From NCBI RefSeq assembly GCF_012641475.1, contig NZ_JABAIL010000014.1, positions 62,001-126,000 of the forward strand: a DNA stretch of 64,000 bases, read 5' to 3'. A program made the translations under genes and the position numbers. The notes beneath the pieces were generated by a model that was given only the letters and a program-made list of their open reading frames with translations, did no database searches and had not been told where the DNA came from. Source of the stretch: Flammeovirga agarivorans. GTDB lineage: Bacteria; Bacteroidota; Bacteroidia; Cytophagales; Flammeovirgaceae. Positions 1 to 7,739 of this stretch are shown piece after piece (positions within the stretch are counted from its first letter, which is position 1; each line of letters starts with the position of its first letter).

Positions 1-54
1 TTATCTTCTGATAACTATCATAATCGACAAGTAGTTTGATCGAAATCATCAATG
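1..54. other. Window edge, no supported gene
   Basis: The first 54 bases may hold the last codons of a plus-strand gene: frame 1 stays open until a TGA at 37-39. The stretch is too short to identify anything, and the other forward frames also stop within it. Confidence 0.2.
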
Positions 55-88
55 AAAAAAGTTGATGGATTTCTCAGAACCCATCAAC
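55..88 (-). terminator. Rho-independent terminator of the GNAT gene
   Basis: Perfect 8-bp stem GTTGATGG/CCATCAAC (61-68 and 81-88). On the minus strand it is followed by a run of six T (55-60), directly after the acetyltransferase stop codon. Confidence 0.7.
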
Positions 89-94
89 CATTGT

Positions 95-535
95 CTACTC
101 AACAGACCATTCATAAAAATTTGAAGATTGATTTAATTCAAACCCTGTCCTAGGGTATAGTTTATTTCCGATCTGATTTGTAATTTCTGTTTCAAGCATC
201 ACTCCACATGCATTAGTGTCATAAGCTAATTTTTTAGCTTCATCAATTAATTTCAAAGAAACACCTTTTCCACGTTGTGAAGCATCAACATAGAGATCAT
301 TGAGTAACCAAAGTTTTTTCATTCTAGTTGATGAAAATAATGGATATAATTGTACAAAACCTGAAAGTTGCCCCTCCTCTTCAAAAACATAAATTTTTGA
401 ATCTTTTAAAGCTATTCTTTCTGCTAAAAATGCTCTGGCAGCAGATAAATCAGATGTTTTTCTATAAAATACTCTATAACCATCAAAGAGTACTGAGAGT
501 TGGTCTAGGTCGTTTGCTGTTGCTTGTCGTACCAT
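95..535 (-). CDS. GNAT family N-acetyltransferase
   Basis: A 146-residue single-domain GNAT protein, the usual length for the family, expected to move an acetyl group from acetyl-CoA to an amine. The family A motif that binds CoA pyrophosphate is seen as QRGKGV at residues 87-92, followed by the helix SLKLIDEAKKLA. The preceding strand LNDLYVDAS and the C-terminal RTGF (as in Y-x-x-x-GF) also fit. The substrate cannot be told from sequence; similar stand-alone GNATs act on amino acids, polyamines or drugs. It is transcribed alone and ends in its own hairpin terminator. Confidence 0.85.
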   Translation of the reverse strand: MVRQATANDLDQLSVLFDGYRVFYRKTSDLSAARAFLAERIALKDSKIYVFEEEGQLSGFVQLYPLFSSTRMKKLWLLNDLYVDASQRGKGVSLKLIDEAKKLAYDTNACGVMLETEITNQIGNKLYPRTGFELNQSSNFYEWSVE

Positions 536-716
536 GGATTTGATTTATTAAATTGAATAGAGAAATGATTTAATGTTCAAATATATTCGAATTATCATTT
601 TACTACCTATCATCGACCAACAAAAAAAGTTATCCTATTTTCATAAGATAACTTTCATTTCATCTACAATACAGATTTATATTCTTCTAATGTAAATGTG
701 TTATAAAAAAGTAGAA

Positions 717-1316
717 TTAGATTACCTCTACTACTTCTTTAAGGTTCAATCTAGATTTAGGGTTTTTAGATGGTTGGTTTCCATCCTCAGCATCTCTGTA
801 ACCAATCATTACAGCAACTAGTGGTTGATAACCCTCTAATCCTAAAATTTCTTTGTATTTATCTTGTTCAATACCTTCCATTGGAGTTGAATCGATACCC
901 ATTGATCCAACTGCAGATAAGAAATACCCAATAGATAAGTATACTTGATCTGAGAACCAATTTTTGATTTTCTCTTCACCCTGAGGTTTTAAGAAATTAT
1001 TAAAATACCCTACTGCACCTTCTGGCAAGTAATCGTTGATATCTTTTTCAAACTTCTCTACGTCATCGATTGCACTAAAAACAACAACATGACTACCCTC
1101 GATTAGTTTTGGAGCATTAAAATAAGAAGCCTCAGCTAATTTCTCTTTTAATTCCTGGTTACCTACAATTGTAAATTTCCATGGCTGGCTATTGATTGAA
1201 GATGGGCTTAATTGCAAAATCTCTTTTAACTTCTGAATGTCCGAATCACTAACTTTTTTAGATGGATCGTACTTTTTTGTTGTGTATCTTGATTTTGCGA
1301 TGTCGATAAATTCCAT
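717..1316 (-). CDS. NAD(P)H-dependent nitroreductase family oxidoreductase
   Basis: A 199-residue FMN-dependent nitroreductase of the NfsB/YodC type. The N-terminus has the family pattern AKSRYTTKKYDPSKKVSD, then LQLSPSSINSQPWKF at about residues 34-48, which contributes to FMN binding, and MGIDSTPMEGIE in the C-terminal half. Such cytosolic homodimers reduce quinones, nitroaromatics or azo compounds with NAD(P)H. It is divergent from an HxlR regulator across 215 bp, the arrangement of Bacillus yodC/yodB, where the regulator senses quinones and diamide and represses the reductase. By analogy this gene is probably induced by electrophile stress; the sequence itself shows only the arrangement and inverted repeats near the regulator's promoter. 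Confidence 0.88.
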   Translation of the reverse strand: MEFIDIAKSRYTTKKYDPSKKVSDSDIQKLKEILQLSPSSINSQPWKFTIVGNQELKEKLAEASYFNAPKLIEGSHVVVFSAIDDVEKFEKDINDYLPEGAVGYFNNFLKPQGEEKIKNWFSDQVYLSIGYFLSAVGSMGIDSTPMEGIEQDKYKEILGLEGYQPLVAVMIGYRDAEDGNQPSKNPKSRLNLKEVVEVI

Positions 1317-1411
1317 GATAATATTTTTTTATTTGTTGATTTTAAAAACGGTCTAAAATCACTTAAAGTTTTAATAGAACTATTAATAAATTTATATAAA
1401 CGACTATTTCT

Positions 1412-1446
1412 TTACTTTTTTAAGTAACTTTACTTTTGATAGTTAC
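1412..1446. promoter_or_regulatory. HxlR promoter with two overlapping inverted repeats
   Basis: TTACTT-N4-AAGTAA (1412-1427) runs into GTAACT-N11-AGTTAC (1424-1446). The spacer of the second repeat contains TACTTTTG (1431-1438), an exact match to the Bacteroidota -7 element TAnnTTTG on the plus strand. No good -33 TTG is visible. The placement suggests autoregulation of the HxlR gene and perhaps control of the divergent nitroreductase. Confidence 0.5.
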
Positions 1447-1534
1447 AAACATAAGTAGTGTTTTTAAACAATACAATAACGGGCAAAAATGTAAGTATCT
1501 ATTTTTAAGGTTTATTCAATAAAAGATTTGAGTG

Positions 1535-1894
1535 ATGAAATATAAAGTAGATGGTAAAGAATACCCATGCTGTACGAGCTTAACAATGAAATACATTGGC
1601 GGTAAATGGAAATCAGTAATTTTAATTCACCTTAAAGATACTACCTTAAGATACAGTGAATTAAGAAAAATGATTCCAACTGTAAGCGAAAGAACATTAA
1701 GCCTTCAACTAAAACAATTAGAAGAAGACGGACTGATAAAAAGAGAAGTGATTCCTACTGAAAAACCTCCACTAAAAGTAGAATACAGTATGACAGATTT
1801 CGGAAGAACACTTACTCCATTGTTAGAAATGATTTCGTCGTGGGGAGAAGAAGCTGTAAAATGGGACAGTAAAGTAGAAGAAATTGAAGAGTAG
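1535..1894 (+). CDS. HxlR family winged-helix transcriptional regulator
   Basis: A 119-residue MarR-superfamily repressor or activator of the HxlR/YodB type. Family landmarks are visible: a cysteine pair near residues 12-13 before SLTMKYIGGKWKSVIL, LRYSELRKMIP, and the recognition helix SERTLSLQLKQLEEDGLI, with the wing around KVEYSMTDFG. An N-terminal cysteine at about this place is the redox switch in YodB and HypR, so thiol sensing is plausible. The ATG at 1535 is preferred over the GTG immediately before it at 1532. The protein probably controls itself and the divergent nitroreductase, since inverted repeats overlap its -7 element. Confidence 0.88.
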   Translation: MKYKVDGKEYPCCTSLTMKYIGGKWKSVILIHLKDTTLRYSELRKMIPTVSERTLSLQLKQLEEDGLIKREVIPTEKPPLKVEYSMTDFGRTLTPLLEMISSWGEEAVKWDSKVEEIEE

Positions 1895-1958
1895 ATACTA
1901 TTTCAACTTTCCTTCTCTTTGGTCTCTCGTATTTCATTATTATTTATTGTAAACACAA

Positions 1959-1993
1959 AAAGGTCAATCCAGTAAAATTACCGGAAAGACCTT
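1959..1993 (-). terminator. Probable terminator of the 2034-2960 lipoprotein gene
   Basis: On the minus strand the stem AAGGTC...GACC, with extra CC/GG and GT/AC pairing inside, runs into TTTTTGTG. It lies about 40 bases after the lipoprotein stop codon. Confidence 0.5.
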
Positions 1994-2033
1994 CCATTTG
2001 CTTGCTATTATCTTTGCTACACCATCGTTTTCT

Positions 2034-2960
2034 TTATTCTTCTATAAAGTTAAACTCAGTGATATAAGACGTTATCGTTGGTGTAAATGTGGAATCAATA
2101 TCAATTGTAAATCCTTTTGAAACCCCATTTACTACCATATATTTTTCATTTATAGATCCATCAAAAACCCATTCTTTATTATCTTGGTTGTCGATTGGTG
2201 TACCTTCTGTATTCAACTGAAAAAGGTGCACTTTAACGATTACATAAGCTCCTGATACTGCTTCTATATCTGAAAAATCAATCCCAATAGAAGGAAAAGT
2301 CATCTGGTTTGTTTCATTTAACTGAATTCCCTTATTGGCATAACCGACTTGTTTTCCTTTTTTATTGAAAGCATACATTTCTGCACTCATTCTCCATGAA
2401 GAGTCAGGGCTGTAAAAGTGAATACCAAATGATATACGACCATTTAAAGGTTGCATGTAAAATGGTCTTAATTGAGCCGTTTCAGATACTTCTACAGTTC
2501 TTCTTTCGGATATAAAATCCACAACTGGGTTTCTATAATTACGAATAGAATCCAATGCTAAAAGGCTTGAAGTTTCTAATGCACTAGAAGGAATCCACTG
2601 TGCGATTACCGATTGATGAGTTTCTGGAATAGCGGCATTATAATCTGCATAAAATTCAGTCTTCCCAACAGGAACATTAATGAGTAGCTCTTCTTCTGAT
2701 AAGTATTCGTACCTTCCTGCTTTTTCTTTTCCTTGTTTAGCAAATACCTCAATGTTATTTTTTGAAATCATCACATCGTCCGTTTTCATATTCGAGGATT
2801 TATCAAGGTGACTTTGAGACATAAAAAACTTGGTAGATAACTCTACAACAGGTCCTATAGATTGTTGCTCATCATCAAAAGAAGTATTGTCTGTGGCACA
2901 TGAGACAATTCCCAAGGAAATAGCTAGCCATAAAATAAAATTTAGTAAGTGTCTTCTCAT
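2034..2960 (-). CDS. Exported lipoprotein of unknown function
   Basis: 308 residues. The first 21 form a lipoprotein signal, a hydrophobic run ending in GIVSC, so Cys21 would be lipidated and the protein anchored in an outer or inner membrane leaflet. The rest is rich in beta-prone stretches, with no motif I recognise. A second, unrelated lipoprotein gene (3210-3941) follows the same orientation upstream, but a bidirectional terminator separates them, so they do not form an operon. No function is assigned. Confidence 0.75.
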   Translation of the reverse strand: MRRHLLNFILWLAISLGIVSCATDNTSFDDEQQSIGPVVELSTKFFMSQSHLDKSSNMKTDDVMISKNNIEVFAKQGKEKAGRYEYLSEEELLINVPVGKTEFYADYNAAIPETHQSVIAQWIPSSALETSSLLALDSIRNYRNPVVDFISERRTVEVSETAQLRPFYMQPLNGRISFGIHFYSPDSSWRMSAEMYAFNKKGKQVGYANKGIQLNETNQMTFPSIGIDFSDIEAVSGAYVIVKVHLFQLNTEGTPIDNQDNKEWVFDGSINEKYMVVNGVSKGFTIDIDSTFTPTITSYITEFNFIEE

Positions 2961-3140
2961 ATATTATCGTTTATTGATTAAGTCTGCTTCATGGTGTGCA
3001 CTATTACAATCTGTAAACAATAACATTGACCACTTTCTTTAATTTACTATTTAGACAACGGGTCTAGTGGTTCTCCTTACTTCAACAAAACGACTTTACT
3101 TTTTCGAAAATTATTTTTAGTAGAGATTTAGTTATTAAAC

Positions 3141-3183
3141 AAAAAAGTCATTCTTACCTAATTACTGTAAGAATGACTTTTTT
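3141..3183. terminator. Bidirectional terminator
   Basis: Stem GTCATTCTTAC/GTAAGAATGAC with A6 before and T6 after, so it works in both directions. It closes the minus-strand lipoprotein gene that ends at 3210. Confidence 0.8.
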
Positions 3184-3209
3184 ATGTTATCGAATAAATT
3201 AGTCTCTAT

Positions 3210-3941
3210 TTAGAAATCTGTTAGATCGTCTTTATAAATTCTAATTCTTGTATTATAAGTATTTTGATAAGGAACCGAGATACTATTTGGGTAGTTTAGA
3301 ATTTCTGTTCCTGCATTATTCATGACAAAAATATAATATTCTGCGTTATAGTTTCTTTCTCCAAACATGGTAACACTTGAAGGAATATTCTCGAACCTTG
3401 CGACACCATACATATCTGTAACTGTCGCATTTTGAAGGTTACTGATGATTGTTAAGTCTGATCCATCATAAACTTCAGAATACTTTTCTGTAGAGATGAT
3501 CCCGATATTGACATTAGCCAATGAATCATCATAAACATATTGGAAGTTTTCGTCATCGTAATAATCTGAAGTTACTGCTACTTCAATAGAACCATAATTA
3601 TCTAATGGACTTAATACTACTTCTTTTTCAGTTGTAGCAATTACTTGAGTATTTTTCGCATCAAAATACTTCATATTATTATGTTCAGATTCTACTGAAA
3701 CATAGTAAGCACCTTCTAATAACAATTCCGTTTTTAGTTGACCACTTGCATCTAAGCTATCATAAATTATGTTGTCACCATAAGTATAGTTGACTTTTAC
3801 TTTACCATTAGTAACCCCTTCTGCTTTGATCAATAAAGATCCAGACTTATTTATTACGATAGATAGGTCTTCTGTTGGTGTACAACTGAAGATAGTGAAT
3901 GATAACACTCCTAGAATGGAGATAAGTTTGCTTAAGTTCAT
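3210..3941 (-). CDS. Exported lipoprotein, carboxypeptidase-regulatory-like fold possible
   Basis: 243 residues with a lipoprotein signal ending in TIFSC (Cys20). The body has patterns such as VNYTYGDNIIYDSLDASGQLKTELLLEGAYYVSVES and ATVTDMYGVARFENIPSSV. These resemble the small beta-sandwich modules (carboxypeptidase-regulatory or SusE-like) common on Bacteroidota surface proteins. That assignment is by pattern only. A promoter-like sequence lies at 3991-4021 and a terminator just after the stop, so the gene is monocistronic. Confidence 0.7.
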   Translation of the reverse strand: MNLSKLISILGVLSFTIFSCTPTEDLSIVINKSGSLLIKAEGVTNGKVKVNYTYGDNIIYDSLDASGQLKTELLLEGAYYVSVESEHNNMKYFDAKNTQVIATTEKEVVLSPLDNYGSIEVAVTSDYYDDENFQYVYDDSLANVNIGIISTEKYSEVYDGSDLTIISNLQNATVTDMYGVARFENIPSSVTMFGERNYNAEYYIFVMNNAGTEILNYPNSISVPYQNTYNTRIRIYKDDLTDF

Positions 3942-3990
3942 TTTTAGAATAGTTTGCCTTAAAAAAATTGAATGTCGATAACAATTAAGA

Positions 3991-4021
3991 CAAAAATAAA
4001 GCAGTTGCTACGGAATAACAA
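3991..4021 (-). promoter_or_regulatory. Bacteroidota-type promoter for the 3210-3941 lipoprotein
   Basis: On the minus strand a TTG (4021-4019), 20 bp, then TATTTTTG (3998-3991), an exact TAnnTTTG -7 box, about 50 bp upstream of the start codon. It overlaps the doxX terminator. Confidence 0.55.
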
Positions 4022-4027
4022 CTGCTT
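3992..4027 (-). terminator. Terminator of the doxX-like gene
   Basis: Stem AAGCAGTTG/CAACTGCTT (3999-4007 and 4019-4027). Read on the minus strand it is followed by TATTTTTG, 26 bases after the DoxX stop. Confidence 0.7.
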
Positions 4028-4052
4028 GCAGAAAATAATAATGTACAGACTA

Positions 4053-4460
4053 TTATTTAAATAACGGTGCAAATTTCTCTCTATAAGCATAGGCTAAATA
4101 AACAACCATACCTAAGAAGAACACTGCTCCACCAATCCCAGCAGGATCCAATGTTGCATGAAATAATACCGCGTTAAAACCAATAGCTCCAAGAACTACT
4201 AAAGTAGCTGGTACTGCTTTTCTAATAGCAAGTAAGATTCCTCCTACCGCTTCTAGAATACCTACGATCGGTAAAACTCCCATTAGCATTAATGAACCAA
4301 ATACTTGTGCCACCTGGTCGTTTGCTGGAGGCATAGGTAAAAATTGCAAGAACTTATTCGCTCCAAAGACGATCATCATAAATGCCAAAAGGTATCTTAC
4401 TACCATTGTCACTTTAGTTTCTGAATTACTTTGAGCTGATGTAACTGTTTGAGTTGCCAT
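4053..4460 (-). CDS. DoxX family integral membrane protein
   Basis: 135 residues with four predicted membrane spans: RYLLAFMMIVFGANKFL (about 23-39), FGSLMLMGVLPIVGILEAVGG (about 54-74), AVPATLVVLGAIGFNAVLF (82-100) and GGAVFFLGMVVYLAYAY (109-125). The GANKFLQF motif at the first helix is typical of DoxX proteins. The family is linked to redox stress and sulfur or quinone chemistry, but the activity here is unknown. The gene is alone, with a strong promoter whose -7 box lies inside a 16-bp palindrome, so it is probably repressed by a dedicated regulator. Confidence 0.85.
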   Translation of the reverse strand: MATQTVTSAQSNSETKVTMVVRYLLAFMMIVFGANKFLQFLPMPPANDQVAQVFGSLMLMGVLPIVGILEAVGGILLAIRKAVPATLVVLGAIGFNAVLFHATLDPAGIGGAVFFLGMVVYLAYAYREKFAPLFK

Positions 4461-4497
4461 GATATTTATAATTAAATTTCCTTATGTATGATGTAGT

Positions 4498-4586
4498 ATT
4501 TGTTTATACTTTATTTGTTTAAACAAATGTAGAGAGAAAAATTGATATCGCAAACTTTTGATCTAAAAATATTTGTTTAAACAACA
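4498..4586. promoter_or_regulatory. doxX operator: repeated ATTTGTTTAAACAA palindromes
   Basis: A perfect 16-bp palindrome ATTTGTTTAAACAAAT lies at 4513-4528. A near-identical copy, ATTTGTTTAAACAA, starts at 4571, and a half site ATTTGTTTA lies at 4498. The first palindrome covers the -7 box of the doxX promoter and the second flanks the -33 region, as expected for a repressor operator. The regulator is not identified. Confidence 0.65.
4524..4554 (-). promoter_or_regulatory. doxX promoter
   Basis: Minus-strand TTTG at 4554-4551, 19 bp, then TACATTTG at 4531-4524, an exact TAnnTTTG. The start codon is about 65 bp downstream. Confidence 0.65.
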
Positions 4587-4844
4587 AAAAGGTGATAAAT
4601 CCGAGAACTTTCTTCTTTCAAAAAATTATTTCAAAGAAAAAATCAAGATATAAATAACTGAATATCATCATGTTAAATAAATTAATGAGATTTTTATTAT
4701 TTTTTTTCGATTTGGGATAGGGGGATATGATCACTAAGGGGTCATTACTATGAAAACGGGAAATGAAGAATAACAAAGGAGACGTCCTTTACTTCTTTCC
4801 CAAAATCATCAAGAAAAAACAACAAAGTAAATTTTATTATTCCG
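4587..4844. other. AT-rich intergenic leader, nothing identified
   Basis: Upstream of the 4845 gene the DNA is AT-rich with a short purine-rich patch near 4715-4740. I see no convincing promoter or gene here. The plus and minus frames that cross it are continuations of non-coding frames of the neighbouring gene. Confidence 0.4.
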
Positions 4845-5918
4845 ATGAAAAAGTTAATCTCAAATATATTTATCCTTATCATTTCAATTACTTCAGTTTT
4901 TGCACAAGACAGTACAAAACATATCCCTGCCCAAGTTTCATTCTTATATCCTTTAGGTATTAATGGAACAAATACAGATGTTTCGAGTGATGTTTCATTC
5001 AACGTTTTATGGGGAGTTAATGGAGGTGTTAGATATTTTGAATTAGGTGGTTTAGCCAATGTAAATAATGGAAATGTTACTGGCGGACAAATTGCAGGTA
5101 TTGCTAACGTTACAAGAGGAGAAAGTAACGGTTTAATAATATCAGGTATCACCAACTTAAATACAGAAACAGCAAAAGGTTTACATTTAGCAGGAATCAA
5201 TAACTATTCACAACAACAAATGAATGGTGCTCAGGTTTCTGGTATCGCTAACGTTGTAAATGCAGATTTAAATGGTGCTCAAATTGGTTTAACTAATACC
5301 GTTAGAGGTAATTTAACAGGAGCTCAAGTTGGTTTAGTTAACTATACAGATAGTTTAAAAGGCTCACAAATTGGTTTAATCAACATCGTAGCAAAAGGTA
5401 CTGATGGTGGTGTTCCGATCGGTTTAATCAACGTAGTGAAAGACGGATACTATGCGGTAGAGTTATCTGCAGGTGAGACGATTTGGGCTAACGTAAACTT
5501 TAAAATGGGTACAGAGAAATTCTATACTATCTTTAAAGGTGGTTATTCTCAGTACAATGATAAAGAAATCAATACATTCGGTCTTGGTTTCGGTACTAAA
5601 TTCGATTTAGCAAAAAGAGTAGCTTTAGCAGTAGACCTTTCTACTAACCAAGTTATTTACGATGGACAATTCGAAAACACTGGCTTAAACTTATTAAACA
5701 AAGCTGATTTGAATGTTCATGTACAATTAGCTAAATGTTTCAGCATCTTCGCTGGTCCTTCATTGAATGTTTATACTACAGATTATAAAGTAAATGGTAA
5801 CGAAACTCCAGGTTCATTGGATGTTCCAGACCATGCATTCTACGATAACACTACAAATAATGGTACAAGAACTGCCATTTGGGTAGGTGGCCAAGCAGGT
5901 GTAAACTTCACATTCTAG
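4845..5918 (+). CDS. Exported repeat protein, LA_2272-type surface-repeat-like
   Basis: 357 residues. Residues 1-20 are a signal peptide ending in SVFAQ. Residues about 65-190 carry at least seven imperfect repeats built on N-G-A-Q-[IV]-[GS]-[GL]-[IL]-[AT]-N, roughly 17-20 residues each, as in the LA_2272-like surface repeat. Such repeats suggest a regular beta structure. The C-terminal half (about 200-357) has alternating beta strands and ends in F, like an outer-membrane barrel. The ATG at 4845 is chosen because it directly begins the signal peptide. A barrel protein and a lipoprotein hydrolase follow at 6007 and 6575. Function is unknown. Confidence 0.8.
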   Translation: MKKLISNIFILIISITSVFAQDSTKHIPAQVSFLYPLGINGTNTDVSSDVSFNVLWGVNGGVRYFELGGLANVNNGNVTGGQIAGIANVTRGESNGLIISGITNLNTETAKGLHLAGINNYSQQQMNGAQVSGIANVVNADLNGAQIGLTNTVRGNLTGAQVGLVNYTDSLKGSQIGLINIVAKGTDGGVPIGLINVVKDGYYAVELSAGETIWANVNFKMGTEKFYTIFKGGYSQYNDKEINTFGLGFGTKFDLAKRVALAVDLSTNQVIYDGQFENTGLNLLNKADLNVHVQLAKCFSIFAGPSLNVYTTDYKVNGNETPGSLDVPDHAFYDNTTNNGTRTAIWVGGQAGVNFTF

Positions 5919-5925
5919 AAAAAAA

Positions 5926-5958
5926 TCGGGGGAATTTATTTCCCCCACACTTTTATTA
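5926..5958 (+). terminator. Terminator after the repeat protein gene
   Basis: Stem GGGGGAA/TTCCCCC (5928-5934 and 5940-5946) with a five-base loop, then ACACTTTTATT. A weaker T tract may allow read-through to the next gene. Confidence 0.6.
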
Positions 5959-6006
5959 ATAAAGCAAGCAATACACATTATCAACTGATCTTATTAATCA
6001 CTTAAA

Positions 6007-6567
6007 ATGAAAAAACGATTCTATTTATTATTACTCTTCTTAGGAGTAGTAAGCCTTTCCTCTTATGCTCAAAATAAACTAAATGTTGGTGCCGCTTATT
6101 ACGGAGAAACTATCTTTCATCCAGGTTTCTCAATCAATGGAGAATATGAAATCAGTCTTAGTGAAAGCTGGTCACTGCCTTTAAGAGCAACCACAGGATA
6201 TTACTTCCACAAAAGAAATCATCAAGCGGTCTTTTTAGAAATTACTCCTGGTATACGTTGGCACTTCGGCCAAACAAAAAGATGGTATATGTCTGGTTAT
6301 GGTGGTATTGGAGCAATGTCTTCTTGGCATCATTCCGATGACGGAATTTATGAAGTAGATGATAACGGCAATGTCTCTAAAAAGGACTCTAATTACGCAG
6401 GTACAAGCCTTACTTATATGGCTAGTGTAGATTTTGGCTATCAAATCTCTAAAGAACGCCCTCAATACCTTTGGGTAAGACCTCGTATGACATGGCAAAC
6501 ACAAGTCAATCAACAATCACTTTATCATTTAGCTGTAGAAATCGGTTATTCCATCACATTAAACTAA
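6007..6567 (+). CDS. Outer-membrane beta-barrel protein of unknown function
   Basis: 186 residues. The first 21 residues form a signal peptide ending in SSYAQ. The remainder shows amphipathic strands (LNVGAAYYGETIFHPGFSI, ITPGIRWHFGQ, WYMSGYGGIGAMSSW, MASVDFGYQI, YHLAVEIGYSITLN), as expected for an 8-strand OmpA-like or OMP_b-brl barrel. It is 7 bp upstream of the hydrolase gene, so the two are almost certainly co-transcribed. Its role is not known; small barrels can be porins, adhesins or enzymes. Confidence 0.75.
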   Translation: MKKRFYLLLLFLGVVSLSSYAQNKLNVGAAYYGETIFHPGFSINGEYEISLSESWSLPLRATTGYYFHKRNHQAVFLEITPGIRWHFGQTKRWYMSGYGGIGAMSSWHHSDDGIYEVDDNGNVSKKDSNYAGTSLTYMASVDFGYQISKERPQYLWVRPRMTWQTQVNQQSLYHLAVEIGYSITLN

Positions 6568-6574
6568 ATCAACT

Positions 6575-7609
6575 ATGAAATTATATTTACTTCCTTTATT
6601 AGCGATTCTAATTGGTTTTACTTCTTGTAACAGAAATGACGAAGATGCTTACGATTATAAAGATGGAGAGTTTTTCTACCTAGAAAATAAAGGTGCTGTT
6701 ATGCCAGTTTGGGTCGTTGGGAATGTTGAATCAGGTATCTTTATTATCACAAACCATGGAGGCCCAGGTTATGACTCTGGTATGAATTTCCATACTGCCA
6801 CTGAAAGTTTCCAACAATTAGAAAAGGAATATGCTCTAGTTTATTGGGACCAAAGAATGGCAGGTTCATCAAAAGGAAACCCTAGCTTAGAAGATCTTAC
6901 TATAGAACAACATGTAGAAGATTTAGAAAAGTTAGTCACTCTTATCGAACACAAATATGCTCCAAAATCCATGTTTATGTATGGTCATAGTTGGGGTGGT
7001 GGATTATCAATCCTATATATGGGAAAAGATGAAAATCAGAGTAAGTTTAATGGATGGATTGATGAAGACGGTGCCATTCAGGACAAATATGAAATGGAGT
7101 TGAAAAGAGAATGGATTGTACCAAGAGCAGAGGCAAAATACGAAGCAACAGGTGATAAAAAATGGAAAGAAGTTATCCAATGGTGGGAAGATCACCCCAA
7201 TCCAAATGAAAGCATGGATGAACCTTACCAACATGTACGAATGCTCGAAGGATATATTTATGACAAAGAAACTTCAGATGCTCTACATAACAATTCAGTT
7301 TTTGAACAACGCTTTTTAGCTTCTTATTCTTTTGGATGGCTACATAATCAATACGAAGATTTTAACTTTATGGCACATTATGATTTTATGCCAAGAGCAA
7401 AGAATATCACTATTCCTACTTTACTGATTTGGGGAAAAGAAGACGGTGCGGTTCCAGTTGCTGTTTCTGATACCGTATATTCTTTAGTAAATACTCCTAT
7501 CGAAGATAAATTCAAAGTTCAACTTGATGAATGTGCCCATGCTCCACATTGGGAGAAACCATATATATGGACCGATGAAGTTCGGGCGTTCATTGAAGAA
7601 TATAAATAA
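6575..7609 (+). CDS. Lipoprotein alpha/beta hydrolase, proline-iminopeptidase-like
   Basis: 344 residues. A lipoprotein signal ends in GFTSC (Cys19), placing the enzyme on a membrane outside the cytoplasm. The oxyanion motif HGGPG is seen (about residues 61-65), followed by DQRMAGSS, the nucleophile elbow GHSWGG (about 138-143), the acid in IWGKEDGAVP and the histidine in CAHAPHWE. HGGPG plus DQR is typical of prolyl iminopeptidases and related hydrolases, although family members also act on esters. An envelope location is less usual for that family. It is co-transcribed with the barrel gene 7 bp upstream. Confidence 0.82.
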   Translation: MKLYLLPLLAILIGFTSCNRNDEDAYDYKDGEFFYLENKGAVMPVWVVGNVESGIFIITNHGGPGYDSGMNFHTATESFQQLEKEYALVYWDQRMAGSSKGNPSLEDLTIEQHVEDLEKLVTLIEHKYAPKSMFMYGHSWGGGLSILYMGKDENQSKFNGWIDEDGAIQDKYEMELKREWIVPRAEAKYEATGDKKWKEVIQWWEDHPNPNESMDEPYQHVRMLEGYIYDKETSDALHNNSVFEQRFLASYSFGWLHNQYEDFNFMAHYDFMPRAKNITIPTLLIWGKEDGAVPVAVSDTVYSLVNTPIEDKFKVQLDECAHAPHWEKPYIWTDEVRAFIEEYK

Positions 7610-7615
7610 TAGATT

Positions 7616-7652
7616 AAGGTTACTTCTTTAAATGTAAGAGGTAACCTTTTCT
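7616..7652 (+). terminator. Terminator of the 6007-7609 operon
   Basis: Stem AAGGTTAC/GTAACCTT (7616-7623 and 7641-7648), then TTCTGTT, seven bases after the hydrolase stop. Confidence 0.65.
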
Positions 7653-7739
7653 GTTACAGAATATTCGGAAAAGGGTAAATTTGAGGAATAGTCCCTCTGA
7701 AACTTCACCTAATTTTACCTAAACAACTATCAGACGAAT

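Noticed and set aside
4748-5200. Minus-strand frame of 150 codons opposite the repeat protein gene
   Set aside because: It is a shadow: proline- and leucine-rich with no start context, and the plus-strand frame has a signal peptide and repeats.
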